Below, piece after piece: positions 1 to 7,403 of a DNA stretch of 16,588 nt; the first letter of the stretch is position 1, and each line of letters opens with the position of its first letter. Origin of the DNA: a bacterium (GTDB taxonomy: Bacteria > Cyanobacteriota > Vampirovibrionia > Gastranaerophilales > Gastranaerophilaceae); assembly GCA_017995595.1 (NCBI GenBank), contig JAGOIO010000005.1, positions 1 through 16,588 of the forward strand. The letters are read 5' to 3'. The position numbers and the translations under genes are program-made. The notes beneath the pieces were generated by a model. The model searched no databases and was not told where the DNA came from. It was given only the letters and a program-made list of their open reading frames with translations.

Positions 1-177
1 AAACTGGTCAATAGTTAAATAATTTTGGTCTGTTACGCTACTTGCTCTGATTTGACTGTTTGTACTTATCATATAGTCGTTATTAATATTAAAATATAAG
101 AGTTCTGAGGCTTTACTCGTCTGAGTCGTTAAAAACAATCCTAATATTAGAATTAATAAATATTTTAAATTTTTCAT
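1..177 (-). CDS. N-terminus of an exported protein (partial), last gene of the flagellar block
   Basis: The frame opens with ATG at 177 and runs off the window edge, giving 59 residues without a stop. The protein starts MKNLKYLLILILGLFL, a short basic start followed by a hydrophobic core, and has a likely signal-peptidase I site after residues SKA (about residue 23). The mature part begins SELLYFNINNDYMIST. A Shine-Dalgarno (GGGAAG) lies about 9 bases upstream, inside the end of fliQ, and only 5 bases separate the fliQ stop from this ATG, so it is very probably co-transcribed. The product would be periplasmic or outer-membrane. FliR often follows FliQ but is a polytopic membrane protein without this look, so this is not FliR. 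A secretin-type or pilus/flagellar N-terminal domain is possible from the short mature stretch, but too little is visible to name it. Confidence 0.72.
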   Translation of the reverse strand, partial: MKNLKYLLILILGLFLTTQTSKASELLYFNINNDYMISTNSQIRASSVTDQNYLTIDQF

Positions 178-182
178 TTATA

Positions 183-668
183 TTATCTTCCCATTATTTT
201 CTTAGCTTCAATCAAATTAGGTTCAGCCATAGTTTGTCTTCTGGTTGCCTTATAAATAATTTTATCACCTCTTGTGGTATATGGAATTTTACCTGCATTT
301 TTCATCATATTTTCGCCGGCATTTTGGTTAATTTTGTCATTCATCTCTCTTGCAAAAGGACTTGTATATTTGTAGTAATTTGCAGATAATACGTATTCGT
401 CATTTTTGGGAACTACATTGAAAGCCATTGCAAATCCGTCCTCAAGCAGGTTTGTTAACATTCTCGTAAAACCGTATCCGCCAATAATTAAAACAAGAAA
501 TACTGCTAAAATCTTTGGTGCTGCTGCGATAGTCTGTTCCTGAACTTGTGTTACGGCTTGTAAAATACCGACAACAAGACCGATACCTGCGGCTACTAAT
601 ACACATGGCATTGAGATTACAAGCATTATTACAAAACCTCTTGCCATATATTCCATCAAAAATTCCAT
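183..668 (-). CDS. fliQ: FliQ, flagellar type III export gate protein, with long C-terminal extension
   Basis: FliQ is a small inner-membrane protein that wraps around the FliP/FliR core of the flagellar export gate. Residues 1-86 carry the family pattern: two hydrophobic hairpin helices (about 12-38 and 50-72) joined by the conserved loop ILQAVTQVQEQTIAAAPKI. FliQ is normally about 90 residues, but this protein is 161. The extra 75 residues are polar and basic towards the end (DKIIYKATRRQ) and have no membrane segment, so they probably lie on the cytosolic or periplasmic face of the gate; which one is not clear. The ATG at 668 is preceded by AGGG at about 10 bases. Methionines at residues 5 and 8 are possible alternative starts but have no better ribosome site. 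The gene follows fliP by 46 bases, which include a small inverted repeat. The family is certain; the role of the extension is unknown. Confidence 0.93.
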   Translation of the reverse strand: MEFLMEYMARGFVIMLVISMPCVLVAAGIGLVVGILQAVTQVQEQTIAAAPKILAVFLVLIIGGYGFTRMLTNLLEDGFAMAFNVVPKNDEYVLSANYYKYTSPFAREMNDKINQNAGENMMKNAGKIPYTTRGDKIIYKATRRQTMAEPNLIEAKKIMGR

Positions 669-685
669 TTTATTACTACCCTACA

Positions 686-702
686 ATTCGAAATTATCGA
701 AT
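686..702 (-). repeat. Small inverted repeat in the fliP-fliQ gap
   Basis: ATTCGA (686-691) and TCGAAT (697-702) form a perfect 6-bp inverted repeat around a 5-base loop. It lies between the fliP stop and the fliQ ribosome site. No U-run follows, so it is not a terminator. It may be a weak mRNA hairpin in the fliP-fliQ message, or chance in AT-rich DNA. Confidence 0.35.
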
Positions 703-714
703 CGCCTTTCTTTG

Positions 715-1359
715 CTAATTATTATAACTCTGTACTAATCCTTGAACAATTAAGCTCCAACCGTCAACTGCTATAAATATAAGTAATTTAAACGGTAAAG
801 AAATGATTGTCGGAGATAACATAAACATACCAAGTGCTAATAATATGTTTGATACAATTAAGTCTAGCACGATAAATGGTACAAAAATGATAAATCCTAT
901 TTCAAAAGATGTTTTAAGTTCACTTATTATAAATGCAGGAGCAACTTGCCAAATAGTAATTTCATCAGGACTTTTGGGTGGCTTTTTATTTGTAAGCTGA
1001 ACGAAAAACTCCAAATCACTTTCTCTTGTTTGCTTCATCATAAATTCTTTTAAAGGTTTAGAACCTTCATTAATTGTTTGAACTATATCTCCGTTTTTTA
1101 AATAAGGAACAGAACCCATATCATACATTTTTTGAAAAACGGGTCCCATCGTGTAAAACGTCAAAATCATTGAAAGCCCTATGATTACGATACTTGGTGG
1201 AACTTGTTGCGTTCCCATCGCAGTTTTTAACATTGAAAATACTATTGTAAATCTTAAAAAACTTGTCATACAACTAAATACAAAAGGTAGTAGTGAAAAT
1301 AAAGTCATTACTACTAGCATTTGTAATACCGGGTTTAAGTTCTGGGTTAATCCCTCCAT
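715..1359 (-). CDS. fliP: FliP, core protein of the flagellar type III export gate
   Basis: FliP forms the pentameric core of the export pore in the inner membrane. The family landmarks are clear: SFLRFTIVFSMLKTAMGT with QQVPP (about residues 33-55), the periplasmic KPLKEFMMKQTRESDLEFF (about 101-119), the long conserved block PAFIISELKTSFEIGF (about 141-156), and the C-terminal SLPFKLLIFIAVDGWSLIV. At 214 residues it lacks the cleavable signal peptide of many FliP proteins and starts at the first membrane segment. In that, and in DLIVSNILLALGM, it resembles injectisome SctR. The start at 1359 is supported by AAGGAAGG 8 bases upstream. It lies between the FliO-like gene and fliQ, the usual flagellar order. 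A non-flagellar secretion system is less likely because a FliO-like gene is present. Confidence 0.95.
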   Translation of the reverse strand: MEGLTQNLNPVLQMLVVMTLFSLLPFVFSCMTSFLRFTIVFSMLKTAMGTQQVPPSIVIIGLSMILTFYTMGPVFQKMYDMGSVPYLKNGDIVQTINEGSKPLKEFMMKQTRESDLEFFVQLTNKKPPKSPDEITIWQVAPAFIISELKTSFEIGFIIFVPFIVLDLIVSNILLALGMFMLSPTIISLPFKLLIFIAVDGWSLIVQGLVQSYNN

Positions 1360-1389
1360 TGTCTTTGCCTTCCTTCTTCCTTGTCTAAG

Positions 1390-1412
1390 TCCCCCGCATA
1401 AAATGCGGGGGA
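1390..1412 (-). other. Strong GC-rich hairpin in the fliO-fliP intergenic gap
   Basis: TCCCCCGCAT (1390-1399) and ATGCGGGGGA (1403-1412) make a perfect 10-bp stem with a 3-base loop, strikingly GC-rich for this genome. It fills the 60 bases between the fliO stop and fliP. No U-run follows on the minus strand; instead the fliP Shine-Dalgarno comes next. A second, weaker fold is possible in which upstream GGGA pairs with part of the CCCCC arm. It is best read as an mRNA-stability or processing hairpin that could set different fliO and fliP levels. It is not a standard terminator. Confidence 0.7.
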
Positions 1413-1419
1413 TAAATCC

Positions 1420-1992
1420 CTAAAAATGCAATTTACTTGCAATTCCCTTCATCATTGGTTGTTTCTCTTGTGATTTTTTTCTCAAACTTAATACATTTGA
1501 GAATTCTTCTTCTACGTTGTCTTTGCCGTACAAGCTGTTTAAACCTTCTTCTTTCTCTTGTTTTAATTGAGGTTTTAATGATTTAGGTTTCGAAAAAAAA
1601 TCATCATTTCCTCTTTTATTTAAGATATCTTTTATTGACTTTTTTTGAACAAATTTTTCAATATTAGAAGTTTCTGTTTTTATGCTGTAATCTTTTGTTG
1701 AACCTGTTGTTAGTGCAACTTGATTTTCTTCGTTTGCTTCAATTTTTTCAAGCTTTGATATTAAAGTTGTTCTGTCTGTATCAGATGCGATAAGAAACTT
1801 TTCATTACCTGCGTTTACAACAAAAAGAGTCTTTCTTGGTGATAATTTTACAGAATCTGTTACTTTTATGAATGAAGATTTTTTGCTAAATCCTTTTCCA
1901 CCCATAACAGATTTAAACACGAACAATGCACAGAAAATTACTCCTACCATTGATAATGTATATACTGAAAAATTTATTAAATATCCGCCCAT
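1420..1992 (-). CDS. fliO: FliO-like flagellar export assembly protein
   Basis: FliO is a bitopic membrane protein that helps FliP assemble into its ring; it is found with flagella and not with injectisomes. This protein has one N-terminal membrane segment (about residues 5-28, SVYTLSMVGVIFCALFVF) followed by a short cytosolic domain with the FliO pattern: a strand ending SVKLSPRKTLFVVNAGNEKFLIAS (roughly residues 47-70) and then DRTTLISKL. The remaining 100 residues are charged and low in hydrophobicity and probably disordered. The sequence match is modest, as is usual for FliO, so the call rests on topology, this core and its place directly between the FliM/FliN-like gene and fliP. The ATG at 1992 has AAAGG at 8 bases. 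The tail after residue 90 is longer than in many FliO proteins. Confidence 0.75.
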   Translation of the reverse strand: MGGYLINFSVYTLSMVGVIFCALFVFKSVMGGKGFSKKSSFIKVTDSVKLSPRKTLFVVNAGNEKFLIASDTDRTTLISKLEKIEANEENQVALTTGSTKDYSIKTETSNIEKFVQKKSIKDILNKRGNDDFFSKPKSLKPQLKQEKEEGLNSLYGKDNVEEEFSNVLSLRKKSQEKQPMMKGIASKLHF

Positions 1993-2080
1993 ATTTTTTG
2001 CCTTTCTTTTTTACCTACCAAAATTTAAACTTCCTACATTTGGTATTTAATGATTATTTTTTTTATTTCAACTTTTTTTT

Positions 2081-3289
2081 TTAAATATCTTCATCTTCAA
2101 GTTCAAAATCGCTGTAATCAAATTCTTCTCCGTTTTCACCTTCAGCCGGTTGACCTTCAGTGGCTTCTGGAGTTGGTTGAACGTCTTGAGTTGGAGCTTG
2201 TTGCTCAGTAGGCTGTACATCAGGTGTAACACCCTGTGGAACTTGATTGTTTGCTTGTTCTGTTGCAAAAACTTCTTCTATTCTTACGCCGTATCTGTCG
2301 TTTATTATTACAAGTTCACCTCTTGCGATGATTTTATCTTCTACTTTTAGCGAAATTTTGTTATTATAAACTGAACTTAAATCCAGTACCAAACCTTGTT
2401 CTATTGTTTTTAATTCACCAAGTGAAATTTTCACTTTATCAAATTCAGCACCCATTTCAACTTCAATGTCGTCCCATAGATTTTGTGATGAATTATCTGC
2501 CATATTATTATTTCCTCCGCTGTTATTATCATCTATCCCGATTATAAGTCCGGGGTTTGGTATTACTCTGAATCCTCTTTCATAATCTTTGAAAATAAGT
2601 TTCATATAATTTGCTTTACTTTTTTCAAAAATTACCAAGTCATCTTTTTCTAATTGTTTTAGTTCTTTTACTTTAAATTTTGTTGTTCCTAATCGTAGAT
2701 TAACTTCAATTTTACTTGAGTAAAAATCTTCATCTTTGAATTTTTCTGAAGTCGTTACAACATCTTCCGGATTTAAAAGAACTTCAGGTATTGAAATTAT
2801 AAATTTTCCTGATTCTGCGTATGGAGAATTTTCTGATTTTACAAAGCAAGTTATGTTAACAACATCTATATTCTTTGTTTGACTTGTAATTGGGGTTATT
2901 CTTATAAATGGAGCTATACTTTCATAGACGTAGTCATTAAATGCTGTAATTATCCTTGCTTCTAAATCCGAAATAGTTTCTAAATTAAATTCGGTTTTGC
3001 TTTCACCAAGTATTTCATTAAGAATCAATTCAATTGTACTTTCTGAACATCTTAAAAATACGTTATTTTTTTTATCAATTCTAACTTTAGTAACAAAATA
3101 GTTGTTACCTTGAAATAAAGTGTTTATATTCTTGCTGATGGAAACAAGTTTAAAAGAGAAAATATCAGAAAAGAATTCATCACTAGAGTGCTGAATTTTG
3201 GTCAAAAAGTTCTGCAAAAACCAATTATATTGCTTAAAAAGGTTTTTGTTATTATTTTTTTGATTTTCTTTTTTGCTTCCTTCGCCCAT
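2081..3289 (-). CDS. fliM/fliN: Fused FliM/FliN-like flagellar motor switch protein (two SpoA domains)
   Basis: This is a 402-residue C-ring protein. Residues about 40-190 resemble the FliM middle (CheC-like) domain: TIELILNEILGES matches the LLGG region and SDLEARIITAFNDYVYESI the following helix. Residues about 195-255 form a first SpoA domain, then a polar Asn/Gly-rich linker (about 248-270), then a FliN-type SpoA domain (about 272-343, with KVKISLGELKTIEQG and IARGELVIINDRYGVRIEEV). A 60-residue Pro/Gln/Glu-rich tail ends in an acidic patch, EEFDYSDFELEDEDI. The N-terminus is Lys/Asn-rich and lacks the LSQxEIDALL-type motif by which FliM or FliY binds CheY-phosphate. Two SpoA domains in one chain also occur in injectisome SctQ, but the FliO-FliP-FliQ neighbours favour a flagellar role. 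The ATG at 3289 follows GGGGAT at a good distance. Confidence 0.85.
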   Translation of the reverse strand: MGEGSKKENQKNNNKNLFKQYNWFLQNFLTKIQHSSDEFFSDIFSFKLVSISKNINTLFQGNNYFVTKVRIDKKNNVFLRCSESTIELILNEILGESKTEFNLETISDLEARIITAFNDYVYESIAPFIRITPITSQTKNIDVVNITCFVKSENSPYAESGKFIISIPEVLLNPEDVVTTSEKFKDEDFYSSKIEVNLRLGTTKFKVKELKQLEKDDLVIFEKSKANYMKLIFKDYERGFRVIPNPGLIIGIDDNNSGGNNNMADNSSQNLWDDIEVEMGAEFDKVKISLGELKTIEQGLVLDLSSVYNNKISLKVEDKIIARGELVIINDRYGVRIEEVFATEQANNQVPQGVTPDVQPTEQQAPTQDVQPTPEATEGQPAEGENGEEFDYSDFELEDEDI

Positions 3290-3407
3290 TTCTTATCCCC
3301 AATATAGAAAATCTCAGGTCTATATCCCCGACTCTATGGTACAGAATTTAGGCATGTTGAACATCAACTGTTTGAAGTATTTTTTTTATTTTTATTAAAG
3401 TTTTTAT
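3290..3407 (-). other. Structured leader between dnaE and the flagellar block
   Basis: This 118-base gap has no clear terminator after dnaE. Reading on the minus strand it holds an A-rich stretch, then the inverted repeat GTTGA-TGT-TCAAC (3356-3368). Next comes a hairpin ATATAGA/TCTATAT (3319-3325 with 3302-3308) placed immediately before the Shine-Dalgarno GGGGAT (3295-3300). A second GGGGAT copy lies just before the hairpin. No confident sigma-70, sigma-54 or sigma-28 promoter was found, so the flagellar genes may be read through from dnaE or from a promoter not recognisable here. The hairpin could modulate translation of the switch protein. Confidence 0.4.
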
Positions 3408-6400
3408 TTATTTTGCATCTATTGATTTCATAGATATTGCAACTTTGTCTGAAAAATGTTTATTTAATACATTTACAAGTTCATTTGTTGCACTTACCCA
3501 AAAAATTGATGATGTTAAAATTTTCACTTTATTTCCATTATCTGTTTGAGCTTTTATTACAACAGGGTCTGAACCCTGATGTTCAAACAGTACATCTTTT
3601 ATTGCAATAAGTTCTTCGTATTTTATTTCTTTTAATAATTCTATTGTGAAAATATTAGAATTTTCTACAGGTTTGACTGATTCTACAATAATATTTGCAT
3701 TGTCTTCGTCTCGTCTTTGAACTTTTCCTGAAATTATAACTCTATTTTCAGGTTGTAAAAACTCATCAACTTCTGCAAGCTTTTTGCTAAAGCATACAAC
3801 TTCAATTTTCCCTGTTAAGTCTTCGACTGTTCCGAATTTTATAAATTTAGTAGGGTCTTTTTTTGTTGGAATTTTTCTTGCAGTAGTCATTAATCCACAA
3901 ATAGTAACGAGTTTATCTGTTGGAACTTCTTTTATTTGTGAAATTTTGTGTGTCATTAAAAATGGAAGTTTGTCTCTAATGCTTGATAGCGGGTGGCTTG
4001 TTACGTAAAAACCCAAAAATTCTTTTTCAAATTGTTGAATTTGTTTGTCTTCAAACTCGTCGCTATTTCCTGCAAGTTCAAATTTAGGTACTCCAAAATC
4101 AGCGGTATCTTCAAGACCGGCAAAAAGGCTGACTTGACCCAATTCTTTTTGCTTTGCTTCTCTTGCGGCAGCCGCAACGACATTTTCGAGGTTATCTAAT
4201 AGTTGTTTTCTGCTTTTTTCAATATTAGAAAAAGCTCCTGCTTTTATTAATCCCTCAAGCACTCTTTTATTTGAACATTTTGAGTCAACTCTTGTACAAA
4301 ATTCGTATATTGATGTAAAATCTCCGTTGCTTTCTCTTTCTGCGATAATTGCTTCAACTACGACTTCTCCGACTTGTTTAATTGAGGCTAATCCAAACCT
4401 TATGTTGTCTCCGTCAGGTGCAAATTCTGCAAAAGATTTATTTATATCAGGAGGTAAAACTTTTATTCCTAATGACTGGCATTCTTCAATGTAAGCTTGA
4501 GTCTTTTCTTGGTCGTTTGCTACGCTTGATAAAAGTGCTGAAAAATATTCAACAGGATAATGACATTTTAAATATGCAGTTTGATAAGCAACAAGTGCAT
4601 AAGCTGCAGAGTGAGACCTGTTAAAGCAATATGAAGCAAACTTTTCAATTTGTTCAAATAAAGCTACAGCATCTTTTTCCGCCATACCGTGTCCTGCTGA
4701 ACGCTCAATGAATTTTCCTTTTTGTTTTGCCATTTCATCGAGTTTTTTCTTACCCATCATACGACGAACCATGTCGGCTTGACCAAGTGAATAATCTGCT
4801 AAAACTTGGAAAATCTGCATGATTTGTTCTTGATAAACTATTGTTCCGTAAGTATCTTTCAATACAGGTTCAAGTAGAGGGTGAGCGTATGTGATTTTTT
4901 GACGGCCATGTTTTCTTTCAACAAAGTCCTCAACCATTCCGGAATCAAGTGGTCCCGGACGGAATAAGGCAACCAACGCACCTAAATCTTCAAATTTATC
5001 AGGCATTAACTTCTTAACAAGATTGGTCATTCCTGAAGATTCAAGTTGGAATACACCTTGAGTCTTTCCTGCAATAAGCATATCGTAAGTCGGTTGGTCT
5101 GAAAGGTCGATATCATTAATCGGTACATCTTCATCTGTACGTTTTTTTATTAATGCCAATGTTTTATAAATTGTTGTTAAGTTTCGAAGTCCCAAAAAGT
5201 CCATTTTTAATAGGCTTAAAACTTCGGTAACATCATGAGGCGGATACCCTGTTTGAATAATTCCATCTTTTGACGGCTGAACAGGTAAAATTTCATCAAG
5301 TGGCACACGAGAGATAATTACACCTGCGGCGTGAGTTCCGGTATTGTTCTTAATTCCTTCTATTGCTCTTGCCAAATCAATCCAACGCTTTACGCCGATA
5401 GTTTTTCCTTCAATAGGGTCTGTAACTATTTGTTTATCCTCATCATAAAGCTTTTTTAATTCCATTCCGTCTTTTAGTGCATCGTCAATGTGAGTTTTTG
5501 GTTCTGACGGAATGAGTGATGCGATTTGATTACTGTCAGCAAAAGGTATTTTTAGAATTCTAGCAACACCTTTAACTGCGGCTTTTGCGGCATAAGTTCC
5601 AAATGTGATAATTTGGCAAACCTTGTCCTCACCATATTTTTGAGTAACATAGTCGATAACCTCGCCTCTACGCTCGATACAAAAGTCGATATCAATATCG
5701 GGCATTGTAAATCGTTCTGGATTTAAGAATCTTTCAAACAAAAGTTTGTGTCTTATCGGGTCTAAATCTGTAATTTTAAGCGAATAGGCAACAACCGAAC
5801 CTGCAGCAGATCCACGCCCTGGTCCAACAGGAATACCGTGAGTTTTTGCAAAGTGGATAAAATCCCATGTAATCAAGAAATATGCGGCAAATCCCATTTG
5901 TTCAATTACTCCGAGTTCGTAATCAATACGCTTTTTCATCTCGGGCGTAATCTCTCCATAACGCTCTTTCGCACCTTCATATACAAGATAATTAAGGTAT
6001 GTCTCAAGCGTGTAGCCTTTAGGTACTTCATAATTCGGTAATGGAGATTTCCCTAAATCCAGAGTTAAGTGGCAGTTTTCTGCTATTTCAACTGTATTTT
6101 TCATACACTGTTCAAAAGTCTCTGAATCCAGCCATTTGAAAGAATCTCTAAGCTCACTCTCTGTCTTTACATAAAATTCGTTGTTTGGAAAATGAAATCT
6201 GTTAGGGTCTGCTTTGTCGCTGTTCGTTTGCATACAAAGTAGCGTATCATGAGCATCTGCATCTTCTTTCCTCAAGTAGTGGGAATCGTTTGTGATTACC
6301 ATTTTTATACCAAGTTCTTTGGCAAGTTTTATAAGTTGAGGATTTGTTCTTTTTTGCTCATCAAGTCCGTGGTCTTGAAGTTCTATATAATAGTCATCTC

Positions 6401-6893
6401 CAAAAAGCTCTTTGTATCTTGTTGCAACGGCTTTTGCTTCATCATAATCACCTTTTAAAAGATTTTGTAAGACTTGACCTCCAAGACATGCGGTAAGACA
6501 AACTAAACCTTCATGATGTTCTTTTATAAGCTCAAAATTTATTCTCGGCTTTACATATCTACCCTTGCACCAAGCGGCAGAAACCAGTTTGACCAAATTT
6601 GCATAGCCTGCCTTGTTTTTAACAAGCAAAACCAAGTGATACATTGGGTTATTGCTGTGGTCTCTTTCTGTAATATCTCCTGTATGTACATAAAATTCGC
6701 AACCCAAAATAGGCTTTATTCCCATTTCTTTTGCTGTAGTATAAAGCTCCATATCGCCATACATTACACCGTGGTCTGTTAATGCGACAGCAGGAAATTC
6801 ATGGTCTTTTGCAAATTGGCAAAGATCTTTTATTGTAATTGCTCCGTCGAGCAAAGAATACTCACTGTGTAGATGTAATGGTACGTATGCCAT
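3408..6893 (-). CDS. dnaE: DNA polymerase III alpha subunit, DnaE1 type
   Basis: This is the catalytic subunit of the replicative DNA polymerase. At 1161 residues it has the full family length. The N-terminal PHP domain shows HLHSEYSLLDG (residues 7-17), TDHG (39-42) and NDSHY. The polymerase palm has GRGSAAGS (about 360) and PDIDIDF (about 398-404), which holds two metal-binding aspartates; the third is probably in LLKMDFLGLRNL (about 560). The fingers/beta-binding region and a C-terminal OB fold (about 990-1070, VTICGLMTTARKI to ISGKVQRRDED) complete the C family layout. There is no inserted exonuclease domain, so proofreading must come from elsewhere and this is not PolC. The ATG at 6893 has AGGAAG 5 bases upstream. 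It follows panD by 19 bases and is probably co-transcribed with it. Confidence 0.99.
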   Translation of the reverse strand: MAYVPLHLHSEYSLLDGAITIKDLCQFAKDHEFPAVALTDHGVMYGDMELYTTAKEMGIKPILGCEFYVHTGDITERDHSNNPMYHLVLLVKNKAGYANLVKLVSAAWCKGRYVKPRINFELIKEHHEGLVCLTACLGGQVLQNLLKGDYDEAKAVATRYKELFGDDYYIELQDHGLDEQKRTNPQLIKLAKELGIKMVITNDSHYLRKEDADAHDTLLCMQTNSDKADPNRFHFPNNEFYVKTESELRDSFKWLDSETFEQCMKNTVEIAENCHLTLDLGKSPLPNYEVPKGYTLETYLNYLVYEGAKERYGEITPEMKKRIDYELGVIEQMGFAAYFLITWDFIHFAKTHGIPVGPGRGSAAGSVVAYSLKITDLDPIRHKLLFERFLNPERFTMPDIDIDFCIERRGEVIDYVTQKYGEDKVCQIITFGTYAAKAAVKGVARILKIPFADSNQIASLIPSEPKTHIDDALKDGMELKKLYDEDKQIVTDPIEGKTIGVKRWIDLARAIEGIKNNTGTHAAGVIISRVPLDEILPVQPSKDGIIQTGYPPHDVTEVLSLLKMDFLGLRNLTTIYKTLALIKKRTDEDVPINDIDLSDQPTYDMLIAGKTQGVFQLESSGMTNLVKKLMPDKFEDLGALVALFRPGPLDSGMVEDFVERKHGRQKITYAHPLLEPVLKDTYGTIVYQEQIMQIFQVLADYSLGQADMVRRMMGKKKLDEMAKQKGKFIERSAGHGMAEKDAVALFEQIEKFASYCFNRSHSAAYALVAYQTAYLKCHYPVEYFSALLSSVANDQEKTQAYIEECQSLGIKVLPPDINKSFAEFAPDGDNIRFGLASIKQVGEVVVEAIIAERESNGDFTSIYEFCTRVDSKCSNKRVLEGLIKAGAFSNIEKSRKQLLDNLENVVAAAAREAKQKELGQVSLFAGLEDTADFGVPKFELAGNSDEFEDKQIQQFEKEFLGFYVTSHPLSSIRDKLPFLMTHKISQIKEVPTDKLVTICGLMTTARKIPTKKDPTKFIKFGTVEDLTGKIEVVCFSKKLAEVDEFLQPENRVIISGKVQRRDEDNANIIVESVKPVENSNIFTIELLKEIKYEELIAIKDVLFEHQGSDPVVIKAQTDNGNKVKILTSSIFWVSATNELVNVLNKHFSDKVAISMKSIDAK

Positions 6894-6912
6894 AGTTCTT
6901 CCTAATCAATAA

Positions 6913-7266
6913 TTATTTTTTGATAATGTTATTATCATCATCAACCAAAACAACTGTTGGTTGATAATCTTTAACTTCATCATAATTTAAAAGCCCGTAA
7001 GTGATGATTATAACTTTATCGCCTTTTTCTGCTTTTCTTGCGGCTGCTCCGTTTAAACAAATAGTTTTTGAACCTGGAGCACCTTTTATAACATAAGTTT
7101 GTAATCTCTCTCCGTTGTTTACATTTACAACGTCAACTTTTTGCCATTCTTTTATTTTTGCGGCTTTCATCAAATCTTCGTCAACAGTAATTGAGCCTAC
7201 ATAGTTAAGATTAGCATCTGTAACTGTTGCTCTGTGAATTTTTGATAGCATAAATTCGGATAACAT
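6913..7266 (-). CDS. panD: Aspartate 1-decarboxylase (pyruvoyl enzyme) proenzyme
   Basis: PanD makes beta-alanine from aspartate for pantothenate and coenzyme A. The 117-residue chain keeps the key landmarks: KIHRATVTDANLNYVGS, where the Gly24-Ser25 bond is the self-cleavage site that creates the pyruvoyl group, then NNGERLQTYVI and the conserved GAPGSKTICLNGAAARKAEKGD block. It is closest in feel to Bacillus-type PanD. The ATG at 7266 puts the cleavage site at exactly the usual residue number, and AAGGA lies upstream; the internal Met6 has no better support. It is first in a probable panD-dnaE unit, just after the terminator of the upstream cluster. No panB or panC is in the window, so pantothenate synthesis is not clustered here. 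Confidence 0.98.
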   Translation of the reverse strand: MLSEFMLSKIHRATVTDANLNYVGSITVDEDLMKAAKIKEWQKVDVVNVNNGERLQTYVIKGAPGSKTICLNGAAARKAEKGDKVIIITYGLLNYDEVKDYQPTVVLVDDDNNIIKK

Positions 7267-7292
7267 GTGTAAAATTTCCTTCTTTCAAAATT

Positions 7293-7300
7293 ATTGTAGC
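7293..7300 (-). promoter_or_regulatory. Likely panD promoter, extended -10 element
   Basis: On the minus strand TGC-TACAAT (hexamer at 7293-7298) is a good extended -10, 26 bases before the panD ATG. The upstream DNA is two runs of seven T's rather than a clear -35. It lies between the GNAT-gene terminator and panD, where a promoter is expected. Confidence 0.55.
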
Positions 7301-7323
7301 ACAAAAAAATTACAAAAAAATCA

Positions 7324-7366
7324 TGAAAAAACGGAGAATTGTAACGATAAATCACATTTCTCCGTT
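7324..7366 (-). terminator. Rho-independent terminator after the ribE-ribBA-GNAT cluster
   Basis: AACGGAGAA and TTCTCCGTT form a perfect 9-bp stem (7330-7338 with 7358-7366) around a 19-base loop. On the minus strand the stem is followed by a run of six T's. It lies 37 bases past the stop of the GNAT gene and before the panD promoter. The loop is long but the stem and U-run are convincing. Confidence 0.8.
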
Positions 7367-7403
7367 AAAAATTTTATTTAACTTTATTTATTTCAGGTTT
7401 GTT

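Noticed and set aside
1993..2080. Poly-A/T runs between the switch-protein gene and the fliO-like gene as a frameshift or slippage site
   Set aside because: The switch protein already ends in a clean stop just before the run, and no downstream frame would be gained by slipping.
2068..2268. Lys- and Leu-rich open frame overlapping the end of the switch-protein gene in another frame
   Set aside because: It has no ribosome site, and its composition comes from the Gln/Pro/Glu-rich tail of the real gene read out of frame.
183..3289. Injectisome (non-flagellar type III secretion) reading of this block, because the switch protein has two SpoA domains like SctQ and FliP is short like SctR
   Set aside because: A FliO-like protein lies between the switch protein and FliP, in the usual flagellar order, and the FliP periplasmic block is FliP-like. 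Injectisomes lack FliO.
3408..6893. PolC-type polymerase
   Set aside because: The PHP domain is at the very N-terminus, no exonuclease is inserted in it, and the palm motifs are in the DnaE order.
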